Assembly: GCF_001721295.1 (NCBI RefSeq)
Contig: NZ_MDDS01000013.1
Location: 1 to 64,000 of the forward strand
Direction of reading: 5' to 3'
Origin: Sphingomonas turrisvirgatae
Lineage (GTDB): Bacteria > Pseudomonadota > Alphaproteobacteria > Sphingomonadales > Sphingomonadaceae
Length of the DNA stretch: 64,000 nt
In this document: one piece after another, positions 1 through 11,166 of the stretch
How positions within the stretch are numbered: the stretch's first letter is position 1
Layout of the letters: each line of letters opens with the position of its first letter
Translations under genes and position numbers: made by a program
The notes under the pieces: model-generated
Databases searched by the model: none
What the model was told of the DNA's origin: nothing
The model's input: only the letters and a program-made list of their open reading frames with translations

Positions 1-52
1 ACGTCGCCTGGAGATGCGCGACTGCTTGCCGCTTCGCGGCGGGCGCTACCAT
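1..52 (-). CDS. IS3-family transposase OrfB, N-terminal fragment
   Basis: Reading from the ATG at 52 in the -1 frame relative to orfA gives MVAPAAKRQAVAHLQAT, which resembles the usual N-terminus of IS3-family OrfB (the DDE integrase subunit). The reading frame is open to the window edge, so the catalytic core is not visible. In this family OrfB is normally made as an OrfAB fusion by -1 frameshifting, and the A7 run at 52-58 fits that. Whether the rest is intact cannot be judged here. Confidence 0.75.
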   Translation of the reverse strand, partial: MVAPAAKRQAVAHLQAT

Positions 53-312
53 TTTTTTGACAGCAGATCCTTCAGACCCGCATTGTCGAGCATCGTGTCC
101 GCGAGCAGCCGCTTGAGCCGTGCGTTCTCCTCCTCTAGCGCTCGAAGCCGCTTCGCGTCGGATACCTCCAACCCGCCATACTTGGCCTTCCACGCGTAGT
201 ACGTCGCGCTCGCCATGCCGTGCTTGCGGCACAGCTCCGTCACCACCGCACCCGCCTCAGCCTCCTTCAGGATGCCAATAATCTGCTCTTCCGAAAACTG
301 CTTCCGCTTCAT
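46..312 (-). CDS. IS3-family transposase OrfA (helix-turn-helix subunit)
   Basis: An 88-residue protein that begins MKRKQFSEEQIIGILKEAE. Residues about 5-50 form the HTH_Tnp_1 DNA-binding domain, including the CRKHGMASATYYAWKAKYGG stretch. Residues about 52-85 form the leucine-zipper-like coiled coil (LRALEEENARLKRLLAD) used for OrfA multimerisation. The length and ending (LSKKW then stop) match the family. It reads away from the TGACCCCC terminus, which lies about 60 bases upstream. It binds the IS ends during transposition and partners OrfB by frameshifting. Confidence 0.9.
   Translation of the reverse strand: MKRKQFSEEQIIGILKEAEAGAVVTELCRKHGMASATYYAWKAKYGGLEVSDAKRLRALEEENARLKRLLADTMLDNAGLKDLLSKKW
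52..58 (-). other. Programmed -1 ribosomal frameshift site (A7)
   Basis: Seven consecutive A residues on the minus strand lie at the orfA/orfB overlap, six bases before the orfA stop. A -1 slip moves translation into the orfB frame at the ATG at 52. This is the standard arrangement for IS3-family OrfAB synthesis. The slippery run is seen directly; its use is inferred from the family. Confidence 0.7.
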
Positions 313-339
313 CTGTCCGTCCCTTGTAGGGGCCGGTCT

Positions 340-371
340 CTAGTTCCAACTGGATGAAGAAACGGGGGTCA
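340..371 (-). repeat. IS terminal inverted repeat, one end only
   Basis: Read on the minus strand the element begins TGACCCCCGTTTCTTCATCC, a typical IS407-type end. Only one copy is in the window, so the mate and the exact repeat length cannot be checked. The first three bases, TGA, are also the stop codon of the gene to the right. Confidence 0.65.
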
Positions 372-1262
372 CGTCACCACCTCGCCGATCCGGCCTGATA
401 GAAACTGCCGCGCGGCACGTATATCGTCAGCGGACAACAAAAGAGCGGCACGTGAAGCAGCGATAGCAGCGTTTACGTCAATTAGTTTGAGGTCCGCCTC
501 CAACGCGGCCGCCTGTCTAGCGCGCATCTCTCGATTGTCTACCGTAAGATAACCAGTCAGCCAATCTCCCAGCCGATGGGGATATGAGGCCTTGGGATTG
601 AGCCCTGATTGAGTCCAATTTGGACCGGTGAACGCGTAACCATGGTCAATAAGCCATGCCTCAGCACCCGATCCAAAAAGGAGATTTCCCGCGTGACGAT
701 CGACGTTCGCGATCCAAGCATCGAAACCATATAGTCGCCCCAGAGGCGGCCAAGCGGTCAAGGCGGCGAGTAGCCGAGCACGTCCGGGAATATCCCGCGT
801 ATATCTAAAGACAACACTAGGAACGCTTACATCAACGCTCGCCAAAACCAGCCGACTACCACTGGCTGTAAGAGGCCCATGGACCGCCGGCAGATCCGCA
901 GGGTTTGCGCTTGCTAGAACGAGGTCAGGGATCGGGAGCGCAAGATACCGGGCAAGTACAAACGAGATCATCTCGTTAGCCATTTCCTTGGCTTCTACAT
1001 CTTTGATGATCGCGTTCGCAGTGGATAAGTCACTACGCAGAACTTGTCCACGATAGGTTTCGCTTACGTTGCCTTCATTGAAGGCCAGTGCTCCCGGCAA
1101 GACCGTGGCAAGCTCGATCTCAGGTACAATTGCCACTCGCTGCCCCCGCCCACTACCGTTCGATGCTATCCAGTCCGCAACGAAGGAGCAAGCGGCTGCA
1201 AATGGAGGTTTATCTGAAGCGGTGGCTTTACTGGGGATCTCTGCGCTCGGCATAATCGACAC
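369..1262 (-). CDS. HipA-like kinase domain protein (HipA_2 type)
   Basis: A 297-residue protein with a kinase core of the HipA/PI3K-like kind. Lys87 (IIKDVEAKE) is a candidate ATP-binding lysine, the catalytic loop is NVDRHAGN (Asp188, Asn193) and the metal-binding motif is LIDHG (Asp206). The start is GTG at 1262; an ATG three codons in is also possible. No HipB-like antitoxin gene adjoins it, so it is unlikely to be a classical hipBA toxin. Base composition is lower in GC than the flanking core genes, and an IS end supplies the stop codon, both signs of acquired and perhaps 3'-truncated DNA. The phosphorylation target is unknown. Confidence 0.7.
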   Translation of the reverse strand: MSIMPSAEIPSKATASDKPPFAAACSFVADWIASNGSGRGQRVAIVPEIELATVLPGALAFNEGNVSETYRGQVLRSDLSTANAIIKDVEAKEMANEMISFVLARYLALPIPDLVLASANPADLPAVHGPLTASGSRLVLASVDVSVPSVVFRYTRDIPGRARLLAALTAWPPLGRLYGFDAWIANVDRHAGNLLFGSGAEAWLIDHGYAFTGPNWTQSGLNPKASYPHRLGDWLTGYLTVDNREMRARQAAALEADLKLIDVNAAIAASRAALLLSADDIRAARQFLSGRIGEVVT

Positions 1263-1435
1263 CGCGTGTTCTGAGTGGCCTTAGCGTCTCCACACCCTTC
1301 CCCCCCCGCCCTCACCCTGCTATCGGCCCCCTCGAATCTTCGCATTCGCAGCACCGGCGCGTCCCGTGCGGCCTTCCGCCGCAATCCCCCACGCCGCTCC
1401 GGCGCGACAACAGACTGGGAAAGGGACCCGCGAAC

Positions 1436-4108
<2,673 letters not shown>

Positions 4109-4115
4109 ACGGCGC

Positions 4116-4148
4116 CACGACGCTGCCGACCCGATCGGCGGCGTCGTG
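4116..4148 (+). terminator. Hairpin after acnA
   Basis: A 14-bp stem with one mismatch (CACGACGCTGCCGA against TCGGCGGCGTCGTG) and a 5-base loop begins a few bases after the acnA stop. There is no U-tract, so it may be an RNA 3'-end stabiliser rather than a full intrinsic terminator. Confidence 0.5.
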
Positions 4149-4174
4149 CCCGACGGATGAATGGGAGAATTGCG

Positions 4175-4549
4175 GTGCCCGATCGTCGCGCGGTACTGGG
4201 CATGGCGGGCGCAGCAGCGGTGCTGCCGAGAGCGGCGCTCGCCGCAACGCCCCCGGCGATGTACGGTGTCATGGGCAAGATGAAGGCGCAGCCGGGCAAG
4301 CGCGCCGATCTCGTCGCGATCCTGCTCGACGCGACTGCCGACATGCCCGGATGCCGCAGCTACATCGTCGCGGAGGATCTGAACGATGCCGACGCGATCT
4401 GGATCACCGAAGTGTGGGATGACGAGGCAAGCCACAAGGCGTCGCTAACGCTGCCCGACGTGAAGGCCGCAATTACAAAAGCAAGGCCGCTGATCGCCGG
4501 GTTCGAAAGCCAGACGATTACGCGTGTGCTCGGCGGGACCGGGCTATGA
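4175..4549 (+). CDS. Exported antibiotic biosynthesis monooxygenase-like (ABM) protein
   Basis: A 124-residue protein starting at GTG 4175, chosen because GGGAGA lies about 7 bases upstream; an in-frame ATG at 4157 lacks such a site. The N-terminus (DRRAVLGMAGAAAVLP, then AALA) looks like a Tat-type or Sec-type signal. The rest is a single ABM ferredoxin-like domain: MYGVMGKMKAQPGKRADLVA, then MPGCRSYIVAEDL and a WITEVWDDEASHKASL stretch. Such proteins are small quinol or heme-type monooxygenases. The stop overlaps the start of the next gene, so the two are probably coupled. Confidence 0.7.
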   Translation: MPDRRAVLGMAGAAAVLPRAALAATPPAMYGVMGKMKAQPGKRADLVAILLDATADMPGCRSYIVAEDLNDADAIWITEVWDDEASHKASLTLPDVKAAITKARPLIAGFESQTITRVLGGTGL

Positions 4550-4908
4550 GCCGCACCGCCCATCTGCTTCTCGCCGCAGCGTTCGTCGCCACGCCCGCAG
4601 CCGCCGAGCGCTGGCGTGAGATGCCCGGTGCGCCCAATGCACGGCTCGCCATCGATCTCGACAGCATCAGACGCGAAGGGCCGTGGCGCGTGTTCCGCAC
4701 CCGCACCACGGTGCCCGGGCTGAAGGGCACGATCATCGGCACCGTCGCGATGGACTGCAAGGCGGGCATCACCGAACTGCGCGCGCAGCGCGGCTATGCC
4801 GAAGGCGTCCTGAAACGTGAGCGTGTATTCCCGTCGGGCAAGCGCCCGCGTCAGAAGCTGCCCAACCCTGCCGCCGACCCCGCCTTCAAGATCGTCTGCG
4901 CGGCCTGA
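4546..4908 (+). CDS. Small secreted protein, surface-adhesin-E-like
   Basis: A 120-residue protein with a clear Sec signal (MSRTAHLLLAAAFVATPAAA, cleavage after AAA-E). The mature part has the pattern W..M, then a LAIDLDSIRREG segment, then a cysteine pair (MDCKAG near residue 66 and the terminal IVCAA). This resembles the small Adhesin_E-like fold of proteobacterial periplasmic proteins, but the match is by eye only. The ATG overlaps the previous stop (ATGA), which implies co-expression with the ABM protein. Its function is unknown. Confidence 0.6.
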   Translation: MSRTAHLLLAAAFVATPAAAERWREMPGAPNARLAIDLDSIRREGPWRVFRTRTTVPGLKGTIIGTVAMDCKAGITELRAQRGYAEGVLKRERVFPSGKRPRQKLPNPAADPAFKIVCAA

Positions 4909-5520
4909 TCAGGCCGCGGCGAGCATCGCATCGTCCTTTGCCGCCGCACGGATCGACGCTTCGCGCGAGGTGACCCGCTCGACGAACTTCGCAAAGACGC
5001 CACGCTGCGGGATCGAACCGAATTGCAGCCCCCAGGCAAGGTGCGCCCCGACATAGAGATCGGCGGCCGTAAAATGGTCGGCGGCAAGCCAGCCCGCGCC
5101 AGCACCCGCGATCAGTGTCTCCAGCGTGTCGATCGTACGATCAAAATCGCCGAAACCCAGCATTCCCTGCTTTGCAGGATCCGCAATCTCCCATCCCATG
5201 GCGCGGCTCGTCACCGCCTGCTCGAGCGGCCCGGCTGCGAAGAACAGCGCACGATAATAGGCACCCCGCGCACCGCCGGGCGGCGCAAGCCTCGCCTCCG
5301 GGAAAGCATCTGCGAGATAGGCGCAGATCGCGGCGCACTCGGTCACCACCACGCCGTCATGCACGATCGTGGGCACCTTCCCCATCGGATTGACGGCCAC
5401 GAACGCTGCATCCTTTGCCGTCCAATCGACCCGCACAACATCATAGTCCGCGCCAGTCTCCTCCAGCATCCAGCGCGCGATGCGCCCCCGCGACATCGGA
5501 TTGGTATAGAGCGTCAACAC
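4909..5520 (-). CDS. Glutathione S-transferase family protein
   Basis: A 203-residue cytosolic GST. The N-terminal thioredoxin fold shows LTLYTNPMSRGRIARWMLEE with Ser as the likely catalytic residue, then NPMGKVPTIVHDG (the cis-Pro loop) and the glutathione-binding V-T-E-C-A-A-I segment. An all-helical C-terminal domain follows. The start is set at GTG 5520 because GGGGAGAA lies just upstream; an ATG at 5550 would add ten residues not typical of the family. It is convergent with the preceding gene, the two stop codons being directly adjacent. The substrate is unknown. Confidence 0.85.
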   Translation of the reverse strand: MLTLYTNPMSRGRIARWMLEETGADYDVVRVDWTAKDAAFVAVNPMGKVPTIVHDGVVVTECAAICAYLADAFPEARLAPPGGARGAYYRALFFAAGPLEQAVTSRAMGWEIADPAKQGMLGFGDFDRTIDTLETLIAGAGAGWLAADHFTAADLYVGAHLAWGLQFGSIPQRGVFAKFVERVTSREASIRAAAKDDAMLAAA

Positions 5521-5585
5521 CGTCGTTCTCCCCTGCGCCGTCCGGAACAAACATCGAACGATTCAGCGTCTCGGTCAAGCCGTCG

Positions 5586-6437
5586 TCACAGGTTATCGGT
5601 AAGCAGCGCCAGCAAGCGGGTCCACGCCTGTTCCGCCGCCGCCTGATCATATGCGGGGCTGTCAGGCATGCACCAGCCGTGATTGGCCGGGTAAACCGAG
5701 ATCTCGGCCGGCAGCTTGGCCTGCGCAAAGGCCGTACGGACCAGTTCCTTTTCACCGGGATTCCGCTCGTCGTCATTCTTCGCGACCGCGAACTGGAAAG
5801 CCGCCTTCATACGCGATACCAGCAAATGCGGGCTGTCGGGCTGGTCGGTGGCGAGGCCGCCGCCATGGAACGATGCTCCCGCCTTGACGCGATCCGGAAC
5901 CGCCGCCGCCGTTCGCATGGCGAAAGGTCCACCCATGCAATAGCCCGTCGTCGCGACGCCGCGCTTGGCATTGGTTTCCTGCTGCCGATCGAGCCAGGCG
6001 ATGCTTGCCACGGCGTCGCGCGTGATTGCTTCGGGCGTCAGCAACGCGCGCCATGGCCCGATCTTCTCGCGCACCGACGGCGTGCCGAAACTCTCGCCCT
6101 CCTTCAGGAACTGACCTTTTACCGAGCGATAAAAGGGGTTGATCGTCAGCACGGCATAACCCGATTGTGCCAGGCGATCGGCCATCTGCCGTGCCGCCGG
6201 ACGGATGCCCAAGATATCTGGCCAGATCAGGACTGAAGGATGCTTGCCGCTGGCCGGTGCGACGAAATAGCCGTCAGCCGTACCGTCCGCCGTCGCATAG
6301 CTGACGTCGCGCCCCCGCACCGACTTGGCATTCGCGGGTGCAGGCAGCAATGCGGCAATCGCCGCCGCACGGGCCAGCGTGCCGAAGTCGCGGCGGGACA
6401 GCCTGGCATTGTCGGCTTCGGTCAAATCATCGCACAT
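5586..6437 (-). CDS. Dienelactone hydrolase family protein with Tat signal
   Basis: A 283-residue alpha/beta hydrolase. The N-terminus has a twin-arginine motif (SRRDFG, residues 14-19) followed by a hydrophobic stretch and APANA, so export by Tat is likely. The nucleophile elbow is GYCMGG with Cys167, and the catalytic His is in ANHGWC (His253), with an Asp near 222. Cys as nucleophile is the hallmark of the dienelactone hydrolase group. CAGGAG precedes the ATG. Known members open lactone rings in aromatic degradation; the true substrate of this exported form is not evident. Confidence 0.85.
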   Translation of the reverse strand: MCDDLTEADNARLSRRDFGTLARAAAIAALLPAPANAKSVRGRDVSYATADGTADGYFVAPASGKHPSVLIWPDILGIRPAARQMADRLAQSGYAVLTINPFYRSVKGQFLKEGESFGTPSVREKIGPWRALLTPEAITRDAVASIAWLDRQQETNAKRGVATTGYCMGGPFAMRTAAAVPDRVKAGASFHGGGLATDQPDSPHLLVSRMKAAFQFAVAKNDDERNPGEKELVRTAFAQAKLPAEISVYPANHGWCMPDSPAYDQAAAEQAWTRLLALLTDNL

Positions 6438-6475
6438 GGAATTACGCTCCTGTATCCCCTGAGCGTGAAGCTATC

Positions 6476-7582
6476 TCACGCGGCGCGGTACCACCAGACG
6501 CCATCGCGATCCTCGCGCATGGCCCGTCCCTCGACTTCCAGCCGCCGCAGATGCGCCAGCGTCTCGCCACTCGCCAGGCCCAACATGTCACCCTCGATCT
6601 TGCGGCGGAACATGCGTCCGAAGCAATCGACGGCTCGGCGCGGTTGGGCAAGATGTGCGTGGAGTTGATCGAGCCGCATGCGATGCTCGTCACGCAGGGC
6701 GATCAAGCGAAGGTGCAGGCCCACAAACGGGTCGCCATGCGAAGGCAGCACCAGCAGATCGTCGGGCAGCAGCAACAGCCGCTCGATCGATGCCAGCCAT
6801 TCGCCAAGGGGATCTGCCTCGGGCTCGATCAGTCCGAGCGAAACGTTGGAACTGATACGGGGCAGGACCTGATCGCCCGAAATCAGCAGGCCATCGGCTG
6901 CATTGAGCAAACAGGCGTGTTCGGGGCAGTGGCCCGAGCCGATGACGACGAGCCATTCCCGGCCACCGATCGCAATCCGTTCACCGTCCGTGATGCGGCG
7001 ATAACTCATCGGCAAAGGCGCGACGGCGCGCGCCATTCGGGCAAAGCCACCGGCCGCCGCCGCTTCGATCTGCGCCTCACTCCATCCGGCCGCCCGCCAA
7101 AATGCGCGTTGCTCCTCGGGCACTTCGTCACGCATGTCGCTCGTCAGCAGCCGCACGGTCAGCCACTCACCCCGCGTCATCCATAACCGAGCGTCAAACT
7201 TGCGCGCCAGCCAGCCCGCCATTCCGACATGATCGGGATGGAAGTGCGTGCAGATCACGCGGCCGATCGGTCGATCCGCAAGTGGCGCGGCATCGAACAG
7301 CATCCGCCAGGCATCGGCACAGGCTGGCGTGTTCAGACCGGTGTCGACCACGCTCGTCCGCGTACCGTCGGCGATCAGCCAGCAATTGATGTGCCCCAGC
7401 GAGCCAGGGAGCGGAAGCCGCAGCCAATGGACCGCGTCGCCTATCGCGATTGCCTCGCCAGTCGCAGGTCCCTGACCGCCGAAAGGATAAACCAGCCCGC
7501 GATGATGGGTCGCATCGATCCCGCTACGTTGAGCCAGCGAGACGTCCGGCGAGACCGGTAGAGCAGCGTCCGGCGTATCCAT
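6476..7582 (-). CDS. MBL-fold metallo-hydrolase
   Basis: A 368-residue metallo-beta-lactamase-fold protein. The metal motif is THFHPDH (His113, His115, Asp117, His118), followed by further ligands in GSGHCPEHACLL and SHGDPF. Residues about 240-300 continue the fold. The C-terminal 60-70 residues form a helical, winged-helix-like region, as in the LACTB2 type of hydrolase. It is a cytosolic hydrolase acting on a thioester or a similar substrate; the sequence does not fix which. It lies 38 bases upstream of the dienelactone hydrolase gene on the same strand, so the two may share a transcript. Confidence 0.85.
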   Translation of the reverse strand: MDTPDAALPVSPDVSLAQRSGIDATHHRGLVYPFGGQGPATGEAIAIGDAVHWLRLPLPGSLGHINCWLIADGTRTSVVDTGLNTPACADAWRMLFDAAPLADRPIGRVICTHFHPDHVGMAGWLARKFDARLWMTRGEWLTVRLLTSDMRDEVPEEQRAFWRAAGWSEAQIEAAAAGGFARMARAVAPLPMSYRRITDGERIAIGGREWLVVIGSGHCPEHACLLNAADGLLISGDQVLPRISSNVSLGLIEPEADPLGEWLASIERLLLLPDDLLVLPSHGDPFVGLHLRLIALRDEHRMRLDQLHAHLAQPRRAVDCFGRMFRRKIEGDMLGLASGETLAHLRRLEVEGRAMREDRDGVWWYRAA

Positions 7583-7672
7583 GTCATACGCAATGACGGC
7601 GCAAGGAGCCGTTGTCGACCCCTCGCGCCGTCACGATACTCGATAATCGAAAGAAGCGAGTTTCGTAGAGGC

Positions 7673-8332
7673 TCAGTTCTTGAATGGATTTTCGAAACCG
7701 AAATCCGCTCCGCTCTCGCCGGGGTCACGGGCAGCGGCGTCGCGCTCGGCGCGGAGCTGCTCGATCAGCGCCTCGCGATCGCCTTCCAGACGCGTGTCGA
7801 CTGGCGCTTCGATGCCGGCGGCCTTGGCCGCCTTCGACACCGCCGCATCCAGCTCGCGCTGGCTCGTCAGGCCGAGCGTCACCGGGTCCTTGGGGACGAT
7901 GTTGGCGATGTTCCAATGGCTGCGATCGCGGATCGCGGCGATGGTGTTGCGGGTGGTGCCGATCAGCTTGCCGATCGCACCGTCCGAGATTTCCGGATGG
8001 TTGCGAATGATCCAGGCGATGCCGTCCGGCTTGTCCTGGCGCTTGCTGACCGGAGTGTAGCGCGGCCCCTTGGTGCGGCGCACCTGCTCGGGACCCTTGC
8101 TCATCTTCAGGCGATAATCGGGGTCGGCCTGACCCTTCTCGATCTCGTCCATCGTCAGCTCGTGCGCGCGAACGGGATCGCGGCCGGTCAGCTTGGTCGC
8201 GGCGGTATCGTCGGCGATCGCCTGGACCTCCAGGATGTGGAGCCCGCAAAAGTCGGCGATCTGCTCGAACGAGAGCGCGGTGTTGTCGACCAGCCAGGAA
8301 GCGGTCGCGTGCGGCATGAGCGGCTGGGCCAC
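7673..8332 (-). CDS. trcR: DUF1013 protein, cell-cycle transcriptional regulator TrcR-like
   Basis: A 219-residue protein nearly restricted to alphaproteobacteria. It begins MAQPLMPHATASWLVDNTAL and has an HTH-like segment (LSFEQIADFCGLHILEVQAI), then a second one (ISDGAIGKLIGTTRNTIAAI). The start is GTG 8332, with GGAG 8 bases upstream; a longer reading frame to 8431 lacks support. The DUF1013 family includes TrcR, linked to cell-cycle transcription in Caulobacter. It is a single gene with a tRNA upstream. The assignment rests on the conserved sequence pattern, and the symbol follows family usage. Confidence 0.8.
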   Translation of the reverse strand: MAQPLMPHATASWLVDNTALSFEQIADFCGLHILEVQAIADDTAATKLTGRDPVRAHELTMDEIEKGQADPDYRLKMSKGPEQVRRTKGPRYTPVSKRQDKPDGIAWIIRNHPEISDGAIGKLIGTTRNTIAAIRDRSHWNIANIVPKDPVTLGLTSQRELDAAVSKAAKAAGIEAPVDTRLEGDREALIEQLRAERDAAARDPGESGADFGFENPFKN

Positions 8333-8446
8333 GTCATCTTCTCCAGAAACAACAAGGGCCGCCCTCATCGGGCGGCCTGACTGCGCCGATCTAGGCGCGT
8401 GCGCCGCCAGAGGCAAGCGCCAAGAACTCACACGAACCGTTTAGGG

Positions 8447-8523
8447 TGGTAGCGGAGGAGGGACTTGAACCCCCGACCCCAGGATTATGATTCCCGTGCT
8501 CTAACCAACTGAGCTACTCCGCC
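8447..8523 (-). tRNA. tRNA-Met (CAT), elongator
   Basis: On the minus strand the cloverleaf runs from GGCGGAGTAGCTCAG to CTCCGCTACCA. The anticodon CAT sits in GGGAATCATAATCCT, the T-arm is GGGGGTTCAAGTCCC, and CCA is encoded. G1-U72 and the overall sequence match alphaproteobacterial elongator tRNA-Met, not the initiator. Confidence 0.92.
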
Positions 8524-8574
8524 ATGTCCCGGCGGTCCGTGGAGCGGCGCACATAAGTGGCGTTCCGCAAACGG

Positions 8575-9084
8575 TCAAGCGAACATGTGCCGTGAAATCG
8601 GCTCCCACGGCCCGCCGCGATACCACCACGCCGCAAGGCCCGCGATCTCAACCTCGCGCGGCCGGAAATCGCTCGACAGCGTCACCAGCAACAGCTTGGC
8701 CACCGCCGGCGCGACCTTGTTCTGGATCGTCACATGCGGGCGCCAGCCACCGGCATCCTGCGGCGTCAGCACGCCGCCGAACGCCTCGCACAGATCGCGG
8801 CGGATCGCGGCCAGCCCGGGCGATTCGATCTTCACCGCGACTCCGCGCCCCAGCGACATCAGTCCCGCCGCTCGCGCGACGGGCGCTCGCTGCCCGCGCG
8901 TCGCTTCGCTCAGCCTGCGCTTCAGTTCATCCTCGATCGATGGCGGCAGATGATGGAACAGCGTCAGATGCGCGTCGAGCACGTTGCGCTCGGGCGGGAA
9001 ATGCGCCCGGCGCAATGCATCGAACTCGGCCTGGTCGCGCCGGCCCATCAGCGCCGTGACGATGATCGGAGCAGGAACGCCCAC
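8575..9084 (-). CDS. 2'-5' RNA ligase family protein (2H phosphoesterase)
   Basis: A 169-residue 2H-superfamily protein. The two signature motifs are HLTLFHH and HVTIQNK, which place two His/Thr pairs in the active site. Members act on 2'-5' or cyclic phosphodiester bonds in RNA and are related to ThpR; the real substrate is unclear. The start is taken at GTG 9084, two bases after the kup stop codon, and an upstream extension to 9297 would run inside kup. It is therefore probably cotranscribed and translationally coupled with kup. Confidence 0.75.
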   Translation of the reverse strand: MGVPAPIIVTALMGRRDQAEFDALRRAHFPPERNVLDAHLTLFHHLPPSIEDELKRRLSEATRGQRAPVARAAGLMSLGRGVAVKIESPGLAAIRRDLCEAFGGVLTPQDAGGWRPHVTIQNKVAPAVAKLLLVTLSSDFRPREVEIAGLAAWWYRGGPWEPISRHMFA

Positions 9085-9086
9085 GC

Positions 9087-11045
9087 CTAGATTTCGACCT
9101 GGCTGCCCAGCTCCACGACGCGGTTCGTCGGCAGGCGGAAGAACTCCATCGCGCTTTCCGCATTGCGCAGCATCCACGCGAACAGCTTTTCGCGCCAGAT
9201 CTTCATCCCCGGTCTCTCCGAGGGCAGCAGCGTCTGGCGCGAGAGGAAGAAACTGGTGTCCATCATGTTGAACACGCCCCCGCACGCCGTTCCGCACGCT
9301 CCTGCTTCCTTGAGTGCGGCAGGCACGTCGGCCTCCTGCATGAAGCCGTAATACATGAGCATCCGGTGGAACCCCTGCCCCAGGTCATCCAGCTTCACCC
9401 GCTTTTCGTCGGGCACATAGGGCACATCGGCGATCTTGACGGTCAGCAGGATCACGCGCTCGTGCAGCACCTTGTTGTGCTTGAGGTTGTGGAGCAGCGC
9501 GTGCGGCACCCCATCGGGCGTCGAGGTCATGAAGACCGCCGTGCCCGGCACGCGGGTCGCCGAATTGGCGGCGGACTGGATGAACACCTTGATCGGCATC
9601 GCTCCCTCACGCATCCGCTCCACCATCAGGCGGCGCCCCTTGGCCCAGGTGGTCAACAGCGTGAAGATGACGACGCCCGCCAGCAAGGGGAACCAGCCGC
9701 CGTCGGGAACCTTGGTCAGATTGGCGCTGAAATAAGCCAGATCGATCAGGAAGAAGATCGCGAGCAGCGGCACCGCATAGCGCTTCTTCCACTTCCACAA
9801 GCTGAAGAGCACCACCGCCAACAGGCAGTTGTCGATCAGCATCGCGCCGGTGACCGCGATGCCGTAGGCCGCGGTCAGGTTGGACGATGTCTGGAACGTC
9901 AGCACCAGCAGGATGATCGCGACCATCAGCGCCCAGTTGAGCAACGGGATATAGATCTGTCCGGCCGTATCGGCGCTGGTATGTGCGATTCGCAGGCGCG
10001 GGATGAAGCCAAGCTGGATGCCCTGTTGCGTGACCGAGAAGGCGCCGGTGATCACCGCCTGCGACGCGATGATCGCCGCCATCGTCGCCAAGCCCACCAG
10101 CGGCAGCCGCAGCCATTCAGGCGCCAGCATGAAGAAAGGGCTTTCCAGCGCGCTGGCGTCGCGCATCAGCAGCGCGCCCTGCCCCATATAGTTGCACATC
10201 AGCGCCGGCAGTACGAACCACAGCCACGAGATACGGATCGGCCTGCGCCCGAAATGGCCCATATCGGCATAAAGCGCTTCGGCGCCGGTAACCGCGAGCA
10301 CGATCGAACCTAGCGCCAGGAATGCGGCGAACCCATCGGTCAGGAAGAAGCGGCCAGCATGGATCGGCGACAGGGCCCACAGGATCTCCGGCGTCTGCGC
10401 CGCGCTCAGCACGCCCAGCACTGCGATCGTCGCGAAATAGAGGAGCATGATCGGCCCGAACAGCGCGCCGACCCGCTCGGTCCCGGTGCGCTGGATCGAA
10501 AAGAGGATGACCAGCAGCGCGATCGAGATCGGCAGGATCCAGCCGGCAAAGGCCGGCGCCGCCACCGCGATCCCCTCCACCGCCGATAGCACCGAGACTG
10601 CCGGCGTGATCATCGAGTCGCCATAGAAGAGTGACGTCGCGAACACGCCCAGGATGACGATCCCCGCCGTCCAGCGCTTTTGCCCGCTGGCGCTGTTGAT
10701 CAGTGCCAGCAGCGCCAGGCTACCGCCCTCACCCTTGTTGTCGGCGCGCATGATGATGGTGACATATTTGATCGTAACGATCAGCAGCATCGACCAGAAC
10801 ATCAGGCTGATCACGCCCAGGATGTGCGGCGCGTCCAGCGGCAGGCGATACTCGGGGTGATGCGTGGCGCTGAAGGTCTCGCGAAACGCATAGAGCGGGC
10901 TGGTGCCGATATCGCCGAACACGATGCCGATCGCGCCCACCACCAGCTTGGCAATGGCCTTGTCTCGGCCATGCGGATGTTGCTGGTCGGGGGTGGCAGT
11001 GTTCGAGTCGGTCGCCGGCTCGGGGCTTCCGTGGGGGGCGCTCAC
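9087..11045 (-). CDS. kup: Kup low-affinity potassium transporter
   Basis: A 652-residue inner-membrane K+ uptake protein with about 12 membrane helices and a cytosolic C-terminal domain of roughly 150 residues. The family signature [13 protein letters not shown] lies near residue 45, at the start of helix 1. The start is GTG 11045. Kup systems are proton-coupled K+ symporters used mainly at low pH or under osmotic stress. The 2H phosphoesterase gene follows with a 2-base gap. Confidence 0.95.
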   Translation of the reverse strand: MSAPHGSPEPATDSNTATPDQQHPHGRDKAIAKLVVGAIGIVFGDIGTSPLYAFRETFSATHHPEYRLPLDAPHILGVISLMFWSMLLIVTIKYVTIIMRADNKGEGGSLALLALINSASGQKRWTAGIVILGVFATSLFYGDSMITPAVSVLSAVEGIAVAAPAFAGWILPISIALLVILFSIQRTGTERVGALFGPIMLLYFATIAVLGVLSAAQTPEILWALSPIHAGRFFLTDGFAAFLALGSIVLAVTGAEALYADMGHFGRRPIRISWLWFVLPALMCNYMGQGALLMRDASALESPFFMLAPEWLRLPLVGLATMAAIIASQAVITGAFSVTQQGIQLGFIPRLRIAHTSADTAGQIYIPLLNWALMVAIILLVLTFQTSSNLTAAYGIAVTGAMLIDNCLLAVVLFSLWKWKKRYAVPLLAIFFLIDLAYFSANLTKVPDGGWFPLLAGVVIFTLLTTWAKGRRLMVERMREGAMPIKVFIQSAANSATRVPGTAVFMTSTPDGVPHALLHNLKHNKVLHERVILLTVKIADVPYVPDEKRVKLDDLGQGFHRMLMYYGFMQEADVPAALKEAGACGTACGGVFNMMDTSFFLSRQTLLPSERPGMKIWREKLFAWMLRNAESAMEFFRLPTNRVVELGSQVEI

Positions 11046-11166
11046 AGGCGGTCTTTGCGATCCGTGGCGAGCAATGCGGTGGTCATGATGACCGGCTACC
11101 TGTCCGTTGATACGGCGGCGCAGTTAGCATGTGCAACATGCCCCCGCAATAAGCCTGCTCGATGGC

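Larger units (their letters stand above)
1..371 (-). mobile_element. IS3-family insertion sequence, partial (5' end of the element)
   Basis: This is the start of an IS3-family element read on the minus strand and cut by the left edge of the window. It contains a full orfA, the first codons of orfB, an A7 frameshift site between them and a terminal sequence starting TGACCCCCG at 371, followed by CATCCAG, as in the IS407 subgroup. The far end, the rest of orfB and any target duplication lie outside the window. Its right end touches the stop codon of the HipA-like gene, so it inserted at that gene's 3' end. Confidence 0.85.
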
